DNA of 64,000 bases from Neobacillus mesonae. Its GTDB lineage: Bacteria > Bacillota > Bacilli > Bacillales > Cytobacillaceae. The DNA is taken from the NCBI RefSeq assembly GCF_001636315.1, contig NZ_KV440949.1, positions 4,544,084-4,608,083 of the forward strand, in the 5' to 3' direction. The translations under genes were made by a program, and so were the position numbers. Of the stretch, positions 36,452 to 45,885 are shown piece after piece (position 1 is the first letter of the stretch; every line of letters begins with the position of its first letter). A model generated the notes under the pieces. The model saw nothing but the letters and a program-made list of their open reading frames with translations. It was not told the origin of the DNA and searched no databases.

Positions 36452-37207
36452 ATGGATCAGGAATTACGAAGAAATGCAGCCGACCAGCCGGAAGGCGGCG
36501 AACCTCAAAAAGAGGAAAATCCTTCTTCAGCCGTTATAGATAAAATCCAACAGCTTGGGCAAACCAATGTACCACAGCTATCAACTGATTCAAAAATACA
36601 TTGCTTAACAATTATCGGGCAAATTGAGGGACATTTAGCACTTCCGCCGCAAAATAAAACAACAAAATATGAACATCTTATCCCGCAGCTTGTAGCAATT
36701 GAACAAAATCCAAATATTGAAGGTGTTCTCATCATTTTAAACACAGTTGGCGGTGATGTAGAGGCCGGGCTAGCTATCTCAGAAATGCTGGCGACTCTCT
36801 CAAAGCCAACTGTTTCAATTGTTCTTGGAGGCGGCCATTCAATTGGTGTTCCAATCGCGGTCTCTTGTAATTATTCTTTTATTGCCGAAACTGCTACAAT
36901 GACTATCCATCCGGTCAGATTAACAGGACTAGTGATTGGGGTTCCGCAAACATTTGAATATATGGATAAAATGCAGGATCGTGTGGTTAATTTTGTTACA
37001 AAAAATTCAAAAATATCCGAAGAAACCTTTAAAGACTTAATGTTTGCCAAAGGAAATTTAACAAGGGATATAGGGACAAATGTGATTGGGGCCGATGCTG
37101 TTAAATACGGATTGATTGATGAGGTCGGCGGGATTGGCAAAGCAATGAAAAAGTTAAATGAATTGATTGACCTGAAAAAGCAAAAGAATGAGGGGTTGAT
37201 TCAATGA
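36452..37207 (+). CDS. tepA: TepA, ClpP-like protease of spore outgrowth
   Basis: ClpP-class serine protease fold; in B. subtilis TepA is implicated in degrading small acid-soluble spore proteins after germination. Nucleophile Ser in GGGHSIGVPIAV, His in MTIHPVRLTG, and an oxyanion stretch NTVGGDVEAGLAI. 251 residues from ATG 36452 (AAAGGGAG upstream); the upstream in-frame ATG at 36410 would include that site. Overlaps ylzJ by 4 bases. Confidence 0.92.
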   Translation: MDQELRRNAADQPEGGEPQKEENPSSAVIDKIQQLGQTNVPQLSTDSKIHCLTIIGQIEGHLALPPQNKTTKYEHLIPQLVAIEQNPNIEGVLIILNTVGGDVEAGLAISEMLATLSKPTVSIVLGGGHSIGVPIAVSCNYSFIAETATMTIHPVRLTGLVIGVPQTFEYMDKMQDRVVNFVTKNSKISEETFKDLMFAKGNLTRDIGTNVIGADAVKYGLIDEVGGIGKAMKKLNELIDLKKQKNEGLIQ

Positions 37208-37440
37208 TTTTATATACGATGATGCCGCATGATTTGGTTTTTCCTCCAGAAATGGACAGCTTTGAAAAGCAGCAAATGGTCAATTTCCAAGGGATTCCAT
37301 TGCTGGTCGAGCAGGTAGATACACAAAATGTACAAGTAATCAGAAATCTAAGCAGTGATCCGCAGCACTATATGGATGGAAGGGTTTGTCCAGGAGCAAA
37401 AATTTCTTTCGCCAGCCTTGACGGCGAAGTCTCCTACTAG
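37204..37440 (+). CDS. ylzJ: YlzJ-like protein
   Basis: Small conserved protein of unknown role, always between tepA and spoIIIE in Bacillus. Recognised by MILYTMMPHDLVFPP and QHYMDGRVCPGAKI. 78 residues. Start overlaps the tepA stop (ATGA). Confidence 0.85.
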   Translation: MILYTMMPHDLVFPPEMDSFEKQQMVNFQGIPLLVEQVDTQNVQVIRNLSSDPQHYMDGRVCPGAKISFASLDGEVSY

Positions 37441-37475
37441 GGAATATTATGGTATAATTAGGGTAGGTAGACAAG

Positions 37476-37502
37476 AGCAGCCAATCAGGCTGCTTTCTTC
37501 CT
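37476..37502 (+). terminator. Hairpin between ylzJ and spoIIIE
   Basis: AGCAGCC pairs with GGCTGCT, loop AATCA, then TTCTTCCTTTT. A TATAAT lies just upstream at 37453-37458, so this could be an attenuator for spoIIIE rather than a plain terminator. Confidence 0.55.
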
Positions 37503-37552
37503 TTTGTGGAAAGAGGAAGACCTGAAACCATATTGAAACACTGGGTGATTAA

Positions 37553-39898
37553 ATGGCCAAAAAAAAGAGAAGACAACCTAAAAGAAGAGAAAATAAAATG
37601 AAACGCACCATCCAATATGAGTTATCCGCACTTGCAATCTTAGCTTTAGCTATTATTTCAATTGCCAAGCTTGGGGCAGTTGGCAGGGCCACTGTAATGT
37701 TTTTCCGCTTTTGGATGGGAGAATGGTATATGCTTTGTTTAATAGGACTTGTGTTACTAAGCATTTATTTAATGTGGAAACGCGCCATTCCCTTTTTCTT
37801 TCATCTCAAATTAATAGGCAGTTATTTTATCATTTCTGCACTCCTCCTATTAAGTCATGTAACGTTGTTTCATCTTCTTACACAAAACGGGACTTTTAAA
37901 AATCCAAGTGTAATTAGAAATACATGGGAAATGTTTATGATGGAGGTCAGGGGGGAATCAAGTACAACTGACCTCGGGGGCGGAATGCTGGGAGCGGTGT
38001 TGTTTGCTTTATTCCATTACCTTTTTGCGGAAACTGGAACAAAAATTATTGCCTTTATCTTTATTATCATAGGATTTATCCTGTTAACAGGTAAATCAGT
38101 CGGAGATTTAGTGGCAAAAACATTAACAGCCATCTTTAGCTTTCTAAAAACTCAATGGGAAGCATTTAAAAACGATCTCGCGGAATGGAGGCAAAAGCAG
38201 CAGGAAAAGAAAAACGAGAGACATTTCCAAAGAAGACAAGCCCGGGAAAATCAAGATACCGCCAGAAATAGTAATCATGAGCAGGAACAACCATCAATAG
38301 AAGCGGCAAGAAATCCGGAACCGATTATATCCAGTTTTGCGGATCGTGCCTATATCGAAGAGAGTCCACAGGAACAACACCACACGGAAGCCTCTAATGG
38401 GAGAAAGAATACTGCTGCGGATGAAGATGATCTTACACCGCAGATTACTTTTACGGAAGTCGAAAATGTAGATTATGAACTGCCGCCATTTAGTTTGTTA
38501 AAATTACCAAAGAAAACAGATCAAACGGGGGAATATGAGCTTATTCACGCAAATGCCGCCAAGCTTGAAAGAACATTTCAAAGCTTCGGCGTCAAAGCCC
38601 GTGTTACCCAAGTTCATTTAGGACCTGCGGTTACTAAATATGAGGTCCACCCTGATGTTGGGGTAAAAGTAAGTAAAATTGTTAGTCTAAGCGATGATTT
38701 GGCGCTGGCTCTTGCAGCTAAAGATATTCGAATTGAGGCGCCGATTCCAGGTAAGTCTGCCATCGGAATTGAGGTTCCAAATTCAGAAATCGCAATGGTT
38801 TCATTAAGAGAGGTTTTAGAAGCGACTCAAAACGATAAACCGGATGCAAAACTTTTAATCTGTTTAGGCCGGGATATCACGGGTGAAGCGGTTGATACAG
38901 AATTAAATAAAATGCCGCATCTGCTGGTTGCGGGGGCGACTGGAAGCGGAAAAAGTGTGTGTATCAATGGCATTATTACCAGCATATTAATGCGGGCAAA
39001 GCCGCATGAAGTAAAATTAATGATGATTGATCCCAAAATGGTTGAATTAAATGTATACAATGGAATTCCGCATTTGCTTGCTCCTGTTGTAACGGATGCC
39101 AAAAAAGCTTCTCAGGCGTTAAAGAAAGTAGTCAGTGAAATGGAACGCAGATATGAACTATTTTCTTACACAGGAACACGGAATATTGAAGGCTATAATG
39201 ACCATATTAGAAAACATAATCTCGAAGAAAATGACAAGCAGCCGCTGCTTCCTTATATCGTTGTGATTGTGGATGAGTTAGCAGACTTAATGATGGTAGC
39301 ATCAAATGACGTTGAAGATTCGATTACCCGCCTTGCCCAAATGGCCAGGGCAGCCGGTATTCACTTAATTATTGCGACCCAAAGACCTTCAGTTGACGTA
39401 ATTACAGGGGTTATAAAAGCAAATATTCCGTCCCGCATTGCATTTGCCGTATCCAGCGCCACAGACTCACGAACCATTTTAGATATGGGCGGTGCCGAAA
39501 AGCTGCTGGGCAGGGGAGATATGTTATTTATGCCAGTTGGGGCATCGAAACCGGTTCGCGTTCAGGGGGCATTCCTTTCTGATCAAGAGGTGGAGGATAT
39601 TGTGGAATTTGTTATCTCGCAGCAAAAGGCGCAGTATCAAGAAGAAATGATTCCTGACGATACTCCGGAGGTTACAGGTGCTGTGGATGATGAGTTATAT
39701 GATGAGGCGGTTGAACTCATTATTGAAATGCAAACCGCATCCGTGTCCATGCTGCAGCGCCGTTTTCGAATCGGCTATACTCGTGCTGCAAGGCTAATTG
39801 ATGAAATGGAGGCTCGCGGTGTTGTAGGACCGTATGAAGGAAGCAAACCACGTGCCGTCCTAATCAGCAAATCAGGCAGTGACGAGCAGACATCGTAA
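37553..39898 (+). CDS. spoIIIE: SpoIIIE/FtsK DNA translocase
   Basis: Pumps the chromosome into the forespore at the division septum. Basic N-terminus (AKKKRRQPKRR), four membrane helices (about residues 20-180), acidic and Gln-rich linker, then the motor: Walker A VAGATGSGKSVC, Walker B IVVIVDELADLM, and C-terminal gamma winged-helix domain (LIIEMQTASVSMLQRRFRIGYTRAARLID) that reads SRS sequences. 781 residues, close to B. subtilis SpoIIIE. GGGTGATTAA precedes ATG. The short linker and place favour SpoIIIE over SftA. Confidence 0.96.
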   Translation: MAKKKRRQPKRRENKMKRTIQYELSALAILALAIISIAKLGAVGRATVMFFRFWMGEWYMLCLIGLVLLSIYLMWKRAIPFFFHLKLIGSYFIISALLLLSHVTLFHLLTQNGTFKNPSVIRNTWEMFMMEVRGESSTTDLGGGMLGAVLFALFHYLFAETGTKIIAFIFIIIGFILLTGKSVGDLVAKTLTAIFSFLKTQWEAFKNDLAEWRQKQQEKKNERHFQRRQARENQDTARNSNHEQEQPSIEAARNPEPIISSFADRAYIEESPQEQHHTEASNGRKNTAADEDDLTPQITFTEVENVDYELPPFSLLKLPKKTDQTGEYELIHANAAKLERTFQSFGVKARVTQVHLGPAVTKYEVHPDVGVKVSKIVSLSDDLALALAAKDIRIEAPIPGKSAIGIEVPNSEIAMVSLREVLEATQNDKPDAKLLICLGRDITGEAVDTELNKMPHLLVAGATGSGKSVCINGIITSILMRAKPHEVKLMMIDPKMVELNVYNGIPHLLAPVVTDAKKASQALKKVVSEMERRYELFSYTGTRNIEGYNDHIRKHNLEENDKQPLLPYIVVIVDELADLMMVASNDVEDSITRLAQMARAAGIHLIIATQRPSVDVITGVIKANIPSRIAFAVSSATDSRTILDMGGAEKLLGRGDMLFMPVGASKPVRVQGAFLSDQEVEDIVEFVISQQKAQYQEEMIPDDTPEVTGAVDDELYDEAVELIIEMQTASVSMLQRRFRIGYTRAARLIDEMEARGVVGPYEGSKPRAVLISKSGSDEQTS

Positions 39899-39979
39899 TT
39901 TGAAGACAAATTAAAATTATAACAAAAACTCCCTTCAATGCTATAGCAAATTTATGACAACTGCTTCTTCATGCCTTTT

Positions 39980-39986
39980 TTCGACA
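39980..39986 (-). promoter_or_regulatory. Spo0A-type box between spoIIIE and the GntR regulator
   Basis: TTCGACA on this strand is TGTCGAA on the other, within TTTGTCGAAAAAA, a full match to the extended 0A-box. About 110 bases before the GntR gene. Function inferred. Confidence 0.4.
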
Positions 39987-40051
39987 AATTCATGAATTTC
40001 TATTTATTTATACTTGAAAAGATGGTAATATAAATCTCGATTAGTAGGAAT

Positions 40052-40071
40052 GATATCAGATGTCTGATGTC
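40052..40071. promoter_or_regulatory. Probable operator of the GntR-family regulator
   Basis: Inverted repeat ATCAGA-TG-TCTGAT (40055-40068), extendable to 10-bp arms with two mismatches, 26 bases before the regulator gene and just after a TAATAT/TATAAA segment. Typical size and place for an autoregulatory GntR site. Confidence 0.55.
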
Positions 40072-40096
40072 TTAGGAAAAAGGCTGGAGGAAGCAG

Positions 40097-40822
40097 ATGT
40101 TTATTAAGTCAGATAACCGGCATTTATATTTACAAGTTATTGATCGCCTGAAGCAGGATATTGAACAAGGGATTTATAAAGAAAAAGAAAAATTACCCTC
40201 AGAATTCGATCTTGCCAAACAGCTTGGGGTAAGCAGGGCCACTCTTCGAGAAGCGCTTAGGATTCTAGAAGAAGAAAACGTCATCATAAGACGCCACGGT
40301 GTGGGCACCTTTGTTAACTCGAAGCCATTATTTACTTCAGGGATCGAGCAATTAAATAGTGTTACTGACATGATTAAACAAGTCGGAATGAAACCAGGTA
40401 CTATTTTCTTAAGATCATCAGGTCAAGAACCAACCGATGAGGATGTTCGTCGTTTCTCATGTTCGGAGAATGAGGAAATGGTCGTGATTGAACGGGTAAG
40501 AACCGCAAATGGGGAACCAGTCGTTTACTGTATTGACAAGGTCCCGGCGCATATTTTACCGGAAACCTTTTCACATGAAGAAGAATCCATTTTTAATATT
40601 CTTGATGAAGAGGCAAACCGAAAAATTACATACGCGGTTGCTCAAATTGAGCCTGCTGGCTATCACGAGAAAATTTCCCCAATCCTTGAATGTGACCCAG
40701 AGACTGCGTTGTTAGTGCTGAAACAAATGCATTATGATGAAATGGATGAACCAGTCCTCTTTTCGGTAAACTATTTTAAAGCGGACAAGTTTCGTTTTCA
40801 TGTTCTTAGAAAGCGAGTATAA
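40097..40822 (+). CDS. GntR/HutC-family transcription regulator (YmfC-like)
   Basis: Winged-helix DNA-binding domain (residues 8-74; PSEFDLAKQLGVSRATLREALRILEEENVIIRRHGVGTFV region) and a C-terminal UTRA ligand domain (about 95-235). 241 residues. It lies directly upstream of a nucleoside-type importer and shares an operator-like palindrome before its own start, so it likely controls itself and the importer. Effector unknown; a purine nucleoside or sugar phosphate is plausible. ATG with CTGGAGGAAG upstream. Confidence 0.88.
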   Translation: MFIKSDNRHLYLQVIDRLKQDIEQGIYKEKEKLPSEFDLAKQLGVSRATLREALRILEEENVIIRRHGVGTFVNSKPLFTSGIEQLNSVTDMIKQVGMKPGTIFLRSSGQEPTDEDVRRFSCSENEEMVVIERVRTANGEPVVYCIDKVPAHILPETFSHEEESIFNILDEEANRKITYAVAQIEPAGYHEKISPILECDPETALLVLKQMHYDEMDEPVLFSVNYFKADKFRFHVLRKRV

Positions 40823-40904
40823 TTTTTTCACAGCTTTTGAAAACGCAAACATTTAAGCTTTAACATTTCTATTTAATCAAACAACAATATAGGGGGTAAA
40901 TTCC

Positions 40905-41990
40905 TTGAGAAAGCGTAAACTTGGTATGGCGCTATCACTAGTTCTAGCTGCTGGGACACTTTTAGGTGCATGTGGAAAGAGTGATGACAACAAAGGGACC
41001 GACACAACAAAAGGCGGTGACAATAAAGCAGCATTTACTGTTGCGATGGTTACTGACGTTGGCGGTGTTGATGACAAATCATTTAACCAATCCGCTTGGG
41101 AAGGTCTTCAAGAATTTGGTAAGCAAAATAATTTGGAAGAGGGTAAAAAAGGATATACTTATCTTCAATCAACTTCCGATGCCGATTACTCTACAAACTT
41201 AAATACCCTTGCTCGTCAAGGCTTCAATTTAGTATATGGAATTGGTTTCTTAATGCATAAAGCAGTTGACGATATTGCGAAGCAACAGCCAAAAGCAAAT
41301 TTCGCCATTGTTGACGATGTAGTTGAACAGCCGAATGTTGCAAGCATTATGTTTAAAGAGCAGGAAGCAGCATTCCTTGCTGGTGTTGCTGCAGCATTAC
41401 AAACGAAAACGAATCATATCGGCTTTATCGGCGGGATGAAAATTCCTGTTATCGAACGTTTTGAATCTGGATTCTTAGCTGGTGTTAAAGCAGCTAAACC
41501 AGATGTAAAAGTAGATGTTCAATATTCTGGTGCATTTGACAAAGCAGAACTTGGTCAAACAATCGCTGCAAAAATGTATTCTTCCGGTGCTGATATTGTG
41601 TTCCATGCTGCTGGTGCAACTGGAAATGGTCTATTTAAAGAAACAAATGACTTAAAGAAAAAAGATCCTAGCCGTGAAATTTGGGCAATCGGTGTTGACC
41701 GTGACCAAAACGATATGGGTCCAGATGTTGTTCTTACTTCTGCTATGAAACGTGTTGACGTAGCAGTTGTGGACATTGCTACTAAAGCTAAAAATGGTGA
41801 TTTCCCTGGTGGAAAGACTACCACTTATGGTTTACATGAAGATGGTGTGGGCTTAGCTCCAATTAATGGCAAAGCTGATAAAAAAGATGAAATTGAAAAA
41901 GCTGTTAAAGACTGGGTTGATAAAATCAAGTCCGGTGACGTAAAAGTTCCTGCTACACTTGAGGAATTAAAAACTTTTAGTGCGAAATAA
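40905..41990 (+). CDS. nupN: BMP-family nucleoside-binding lipoprotein
   Basis: Substrate-binding part of the ABC importer encoded downstream. Signal peptide with lipobox LLGAC (Cys23), then the BMP/Med domain with AMVTDVGGVDDKSFNQSAWEG and GFIGGMKIPVIERFESGFLAG. BMP proteins bind purine nucleosides, so guanosine/inosine uptake is likely. 361 residues. TTG start with AGGGGG upstream. Followed by several hairpins, so it can be made in excess over the permease. The symbol is by analogy with B. subtilis nupN (yufN). Confidence 0.88.
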   Translation: MRKRKLGMALSLVLAAGTLLGACGKSDDNKGTDTTKGGDNKAAFTVAMVTDVGGVDDKSFNQSAWEGLQEFGKQNNLEEGKKGYTYLQSTSDADYSTNLNTLARQGFNLVYGIGFLMHKAVDDIAKQQPKANFAIVDDVVEQPNVASIMFKEQEAAFLAGVAAALQTKTNHIGFIGGMKIPVIERFESGFLAGVKAAKPDVKVDVQYSGAFDKAELGQTIAAKMYSSGADIVFHAAGATGNGLFKETNDLKKKDPSREIWAIGVDRDQNDMGPDVVLTSAMKRVDVAVVDIATKAKNGDFPGGKTTTYGLHEDGVGLAPINGKADKKDEIEKAVKDWVDKIKSGDVKVPATLEELKTFSAK

Positions 41991-42000
41991 TAGGGATGAA

Positions 42001-42038
42001 AGAATAAGCGGGTTTTTAATCTGCCCGCTTATTCTTTG
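42001..42038 (+). terminator. Intercistronic hairpin after the BMP gene
   Basis: 12-bp stem AGAATAAGCGGG / CCCGCTTATTCT, with only TTTG after it: a partial terminator or 3' stabiliser. Confidence 0.7.
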
Positions 42039-42058
42039 TAAAAAATCCTAATTGAAGT

Positions 42059-42120
42059 GTAGAATCCAGATTCTACTTTTCACTTAAGATTTTTTAGAGA
42101 GGGAGGAATTCCCTATTTTT
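42059..42120. other. Inverted repeats between nupN and nupO
   Basis: GTAGAATC-CA-GATTCTAC (42059-42076) followed by TTTT, and AGGGA...TCCCT (42100-42114) followed by ATTTTT. Together with the hairpin at 42001 they make three stem-loops in a 200-base gap, likely to lower permease expression relative to the lipoprotein. Confidence 0.5.
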
Positions 42121-42197
42121 TAAAAAAAATTAAAGGTCTGACCTCATACTTCAAATGGATATTTTTGTTAACTTTGAAATAGGGAGTGAGAAAAGAG

Positions 42198-43733
42198 ATG
42201 GAATATGTAATCGAAATGCTTAATATTCGCAAAGAATTTGGTAATTTCGTAGCGAATGATAATATCACCCTGCAATTAAAAAAGGGTGAAATTCATGCCT
42301 TGCTCGGTGAAAACGGGGCAGGAAAATCTACTTTGATGAATGTCCTATTCGGTTTGTACCAACCGGAGCAAGGGGAAATCCGCGTTAAAGGAAACCCCGT
42401 TCAGATTACAAACCCGAATATCGCCAATGATTTAGGGATTGGAATGGTTCACCAGCACTTTATGCTAGTGGATAAATTTACGGTCACTGAGAATATCATT
42501 CTAGGTAAGGAAATTACCTCTGGGGGCAGAATTGATATAAAAAGAGCGGAAAAAGAGGTTCGTGAGATTTCTGAACGATATGGGTTATTAGTAGATCCGC
42601 AATCAAAAGTAGCAGATATTACTGTGGGAATGCAGCAGCGCGTGGAAATTTTGAAAACACTTTATCGTGGTGCGGAAATTCTTATTTTTGATGAGCCGAC
42701 CGCCGTGTTAACCCCACAAGAAATCAAAGAATTGATGCATATATTAAAAACGCTTATTAAAGAGGGAAAATCGATCATCCTAATTACCCATAAATTAAGG
42801 GAAATCATGGAGGTTGCTGACCGTTGTACTGTTATTCGTAAAGGCAAAGGAATTGGGACAGTAAATGTCAGTGAGACGAATCCGAATGAGCTTGCGAACT
42901 TAATGGTGGGTCGTGAAGTTGTCTTCAAAACAGAGAAAAAACCTGCTGCACCAAAACAAGATGTGCTTGAAATAAAAGATCTTGTTGTTAAGGATTCACG
43001 CGGGATAACGGCAGTCAATGGGTTGGATTTAAGCGTCCGCGCTGGAGAAATAGTTGGGATTGCAGGCGTTGACGGAAATGGACAAGCTGAACTAATCGAG
43101 GCCATTACTGGTTTAAGGAAAGCGGATAGCGGCAGTGTAAAATTGAATGGGAAGGAATTATTCGGCCTTGCGCCGCGGAAAGTTACAGAAGCGGGTGTTG
43201 GACATATTCCTCAGGACCGTCATAAGCATGGACTGGTTCTTAATTATCCAATTGCCGAGAACATGGTTTTACAAACATATTATAAAAAGCCTTTCTCAAA
43301 AAATGGTATTTTAAATTTCAAAGAGATTTATAGCAAAGCAAAAAAATTAATTTCTGAGTTTGACGTTCGAACACCAAGTGAGTATACATTAGCACGGGCA
43401 TTGTCCGGGGGAAATCAGCAAAAAGCCATTATCGGCCGTGAAGTGGACCGAAACCCAGACCTCCTGATTGCTGCACAGCCTACACGAGGCTTGGATGTTG
43501 GAGCAATTGAATTTATCCATAAGCGCTTAATCGAGCAGCGTGATAATGGAAAAGCGGTGTTACTAGTTTCTTTTGAGCTGGATGAAGTAATGAATGTCAG
43601 CGACCGGATTGCTGTCATTTATGAAGGGAAAATTGTCGCCATTGTGGATCCGAAAGAAACTTCAGAGCAAGAGCTGGGATTACTGATGGCGGGCTCGAAT
43701 CGGAAGGAAGCGGGGGAAGGTACACATGTCTAA
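42198..43733 (+). CDS. nupO: Nucleoside ABC importer, double ATP-binding protein
   Basis: ATPase with two fused ABC domains as in ribose/BMP-type importers. First domain: Walker A GENGAGKST (about 36-44), signature region VGMQQRVEILKTL, Walker B ILIFDEPTAVL. Second domain (from about 255): a degenerate GVDGNGQAEL in place of Walker A and LSGGNQQK signature. ATG 42198 has AGGGAGTGAG upstream; an upstream GTG overlaps that. 511 residues. Overlaps nupP by 8 bases. Confidence 0.93.
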   Translation: MEYVIEMLNIRKEFGNFVANDNITLQLKKGEIHALLGENGAGKSTLMNVLFGLYQPEQGEIRVKGNPVQITNPNIANDLGIGMVHQHFMLVDKFTVTENIILGKEITSGGRIDIKRAEKEVREISERYGLLVDPQSKVADITVGMQQRVEILKTLYRGAEILIFDEPTAVLTPQEIKELMHILKTLIKEGKSIILITHKLREIMEVADRCTVIRKGKGIGTVNVSETNPNELANLMVGREVVFKTEKKPAAPKQDVLEIKDLVVKDSRGITAVNGLDLSVRAGEIVGIAGVDGNGQAELIEAITGLRKADSGSVKLNGKELFGLAPRKVTEAGVGHIPQDRHKHGLVLNYPIAENMVLQTYYKKPFSKNGILNFKEIYSKAKKLISEFDVRTPSEYTLARALSGGNQQKAIIGREVDRNPDLLIAAQPTRGLDVGAIEFIHKRLIEQRDNGKAVLLVSFELDEVMNVSDRIAVIYEGKIVAIVDPKETSEQELGLLMAGSNRKEAGEGTHV

Positions 43734-44772
43734 ACGGTTACGCAATATATTAACACCGATTATTGCCGTTTTACTAGGTATTATTGTCGGAACAATTATT
43801 ATGCTGGCAAGCGGATATGACCCTGTAGCAGCGTATGCGTCTTTATGGAATGGGGCATTTGGAAATGTTTATTATATTGGCGAGGTAATCAGACAAGTTA
43901 CCCCATATATTTTAGCAGGTCTTGCGGTGGCATTTGCCTTCAGAGTCGGCTTGTTTAACATTGGGGTTGAAGGACAATTTATTGTTGGCTGGCTCGCATC
44001 TGTTTGGGTAGGGGTATCCTTCGATTTACCCACGATTATTCACTTGCCGCTGGCGATTTTAGCAGCGATGCTGGCTGGAGGAATTTGGGCGTTTGTACCT
44101 GGATTTTTAAAGGCGCGTTTCCGTGTCCATGAAGTAATTGTAACAATCATGATGAACTATATTGCCTTGCATACGGTCAACTATATTATTAATAATAAAT
44201 TAAACCAAGGTTCATCTAAAACAGGTGTAATTCATGACACTGCTTCATTAAAAACACCTTGGCTTGAAGAACTAACAACACATTCCAGTATGCACTGGGG
44301 AATTATCATTGCCATTATTTGCTGTTTTATTATGTGGTTCCTATTAGAGAAAACAACAAGAGGTTACGAATTGCGCGCGGTTGGTTTTAACCAGGATGCC
44401 GCACATTATGCCGGGATGAATGTTAATAATAATATCATTCTTTCGATGGTAATTTCCGGCTTTTTTGCAGGGATTGCAGGAGCAATGGAGGGCTTAGGTA
44501 CATTTGGATATATGGCTGTCCAAGGCGGTTTTACTGGGGTTGGATTTAACGGGATTGCCGTTGCGTTATTAGGCGGCAATACGGCCCTTGGGGTATTCTT
44601 TGCGGCGATTTTATTCGGTGTCTTAAAAATTGGCGCCCTATCAATGCCGCTTGATGCTGGTGTACCAAAAGAACTGGTAGACATCATAATTGCCATGATT
44701 GTATTCTTCGTTGCTTCCAGCTACATTATAAGAGTATTTCTTGACCGATTCAGTAAAAAGGGGGTGAAGTAA
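43726..44772 (+). CDS. nupP: Nucleoside ABC importer permease 1
   Basis: Membrane subunit of the BPD_transp_2 family, with about eight to ten hydrophobic helices and motifs FRVGLFNIGVEGQFIVGW and RVHEVIVTIMMNYIALH. 348 residues. Ribosome site lies inside the end of nupO (GGGGGAAGG). Confidence 0.93.
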   Translation: MSKRLRNILTPIIAVLLGIIVGTIIMLASGYDPVAAYASLWNGAFGNVYYIGEVIRQVTPYILAGLAVAFAFRVGLFNIGVEGQFIVGWLASVWVGVSFDLPTIIHLPLAILAAMLAGGIWAFVPGFLKARFRVHEVIVTIMMNYIALHTVNYIINNKLNQGSSKTGVIHDTASLKTPWLEELTTHSSMHWGIIIAIICCFIMWFLLEKTTRGYELRAVGFNQDAAHYAGMNVNNNIILSMVISGFFAGIAGAMEGLGTFGYMAVQGGFTGVGFNGIAVALLGGNTALGVFFAAILFGVLKIGALSMPLDAGVPKELVDIIIAMIVFFVASSYIIRVFLDRFSKKGVK

Positions 44773-45732
44773 GTGAGCATTATGCAAATCTTAATGATTG
44801 TCGTGCCATCCACATTATTATGGGCCGCTCCACTTATCTTCACAGCGTTAGGCGGGGTTTTCTCTGAACGTTCAGGTGTAGTAAATATCGGGCTTGAAGG
44901 TTTAATGGTCATCGGTGCTTTTTCTGCCGTAGTCTTTAACTTAACCTTTGTTGATACATTCGGAAATGCGACTCCATGGATTGCCCTATTAGTAGCCATG
45001 GCGGCAGGCGCGGTATTCTCAATTTTACATGCCGTTGCTTCGATTACTTTCCGCGCCGATCATACTGTGTCTGGTGTTGCCATTAACCTTTTGGCAACCG
45101 GCTTGACATTATTTTTAATCAAATTAATTTATGGTAAAGGTGAAACGGATATCATTAAAAAAGGCTTCAGTAAAGTTGATATCCCGATATTAAAAGATAT
45201 TCCTGTGATTGGAAAAATATTTTTCCAAAATACGTATTGGACTTCGTTTGTTGCGATTATCGTCGCTATTATTGCATGGTATATCGTATTTAAAACACCA
45301 TTCGGGTTAAGGCTTCGCTCGGTAGGTGAACACCCAATGGCCGCGGATACAATGGGTGTTAATGTTACAAAAATGCGTTATTTGGGTGTTATCATCTCTG
45401 GAGCACTTGGCGGAATTGGCGGGGGCGTGTACGCTGAATCCATTTCTTCTAACTTTAGTCATGCGACGATCAGCGGTCAGGGGTTTATGGCCCTTGCGGC
45501 GATGATCTTTGGTAAATGGCATCCGCTGGGCGCTATGGGGGCAGCGATCTTCTTTGGTTTTGCCCAAAGTATCAGTATCATTGGCTCAAGCCTGCCTTTC
45601 TTAAAAACGATACCGGATGTATATCTGTTAATAGCTCCGTACGTGTTGACCATCTTGGCGTTAACTGGATTTATCGGACGTGCAGAAGCACCGAAAGCCG
45701 ATGGCGTTCACTACATCAAAGGCAGCAGATAA
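44773..45732 (+). CDS. nupQ: Nucleoside ABC importer permease 2
   Basis: Second membrane subunit. Motifs PLIFTALGGVFSERSGVVNIGLEGLM and RADHTVSGVAINLLATG; conserved C-terminal LGAMGAAIFFGFAQS. GTG start immediately follows the nupP stop, with GGGGGTGAAG as ribosome site. 319 residues. Ends the importer operon; a strong terminator follows. Confidence 0.93.
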   Translation: MSIMQILMIVVPSTLLWAAPLIFTALGGVFSERSGVVNIGLEGLMVIGAFSAVVFNLTFVDTFGNATPWIALLVAMAAGAVFSILHAVASITFRADHTVSGVAINLLATGLTLFLIKLIYGKGETDIIKKGFSKVDIPILKDIPVIGKIFFQNTYWTSFVAIIVAIIAWYIVFKTPFGLRLRSVGEHPMAADTMGVNVTKMRYLGVIISGALGGIGGGVYAESISSNFSHATISGQGFMALAAMIFGKWHPLGAMGAAIFFGFAQSISIIGSSLPFLKTIPDVYLLIAPYVLTILALTGFIGRAEAPKADGVHYIKGSR

Positions 45733-45741
45733 CATTAGAAG

Positions 45742-45770
45742 GACTCTCAGAAATTCTGAGAGTCTTTTTT
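45742..45770 (+). terminator. Terminator of the nucleoside importer operon
   Basis: GACTCTCAG pairs with CTGAGAGTC (extendable to 11 bp), followed by T6. Confidence 0.92.
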
Positions 45771-45885
45771 CGCTAATTATTTGTGAAAATTATGCAAATT
45801 GTATAGGTTTTATTTTACGGGAAAAGATATAAAGAAAAATGTTTACATATCATTAAGTAATAGGCTGATTAAAGGAGGAACGTAG

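Noticed and set aside
42662..43105. 147-codon minus-strand ORF
   Set aside because: Shadow of nupO; no family similarity.
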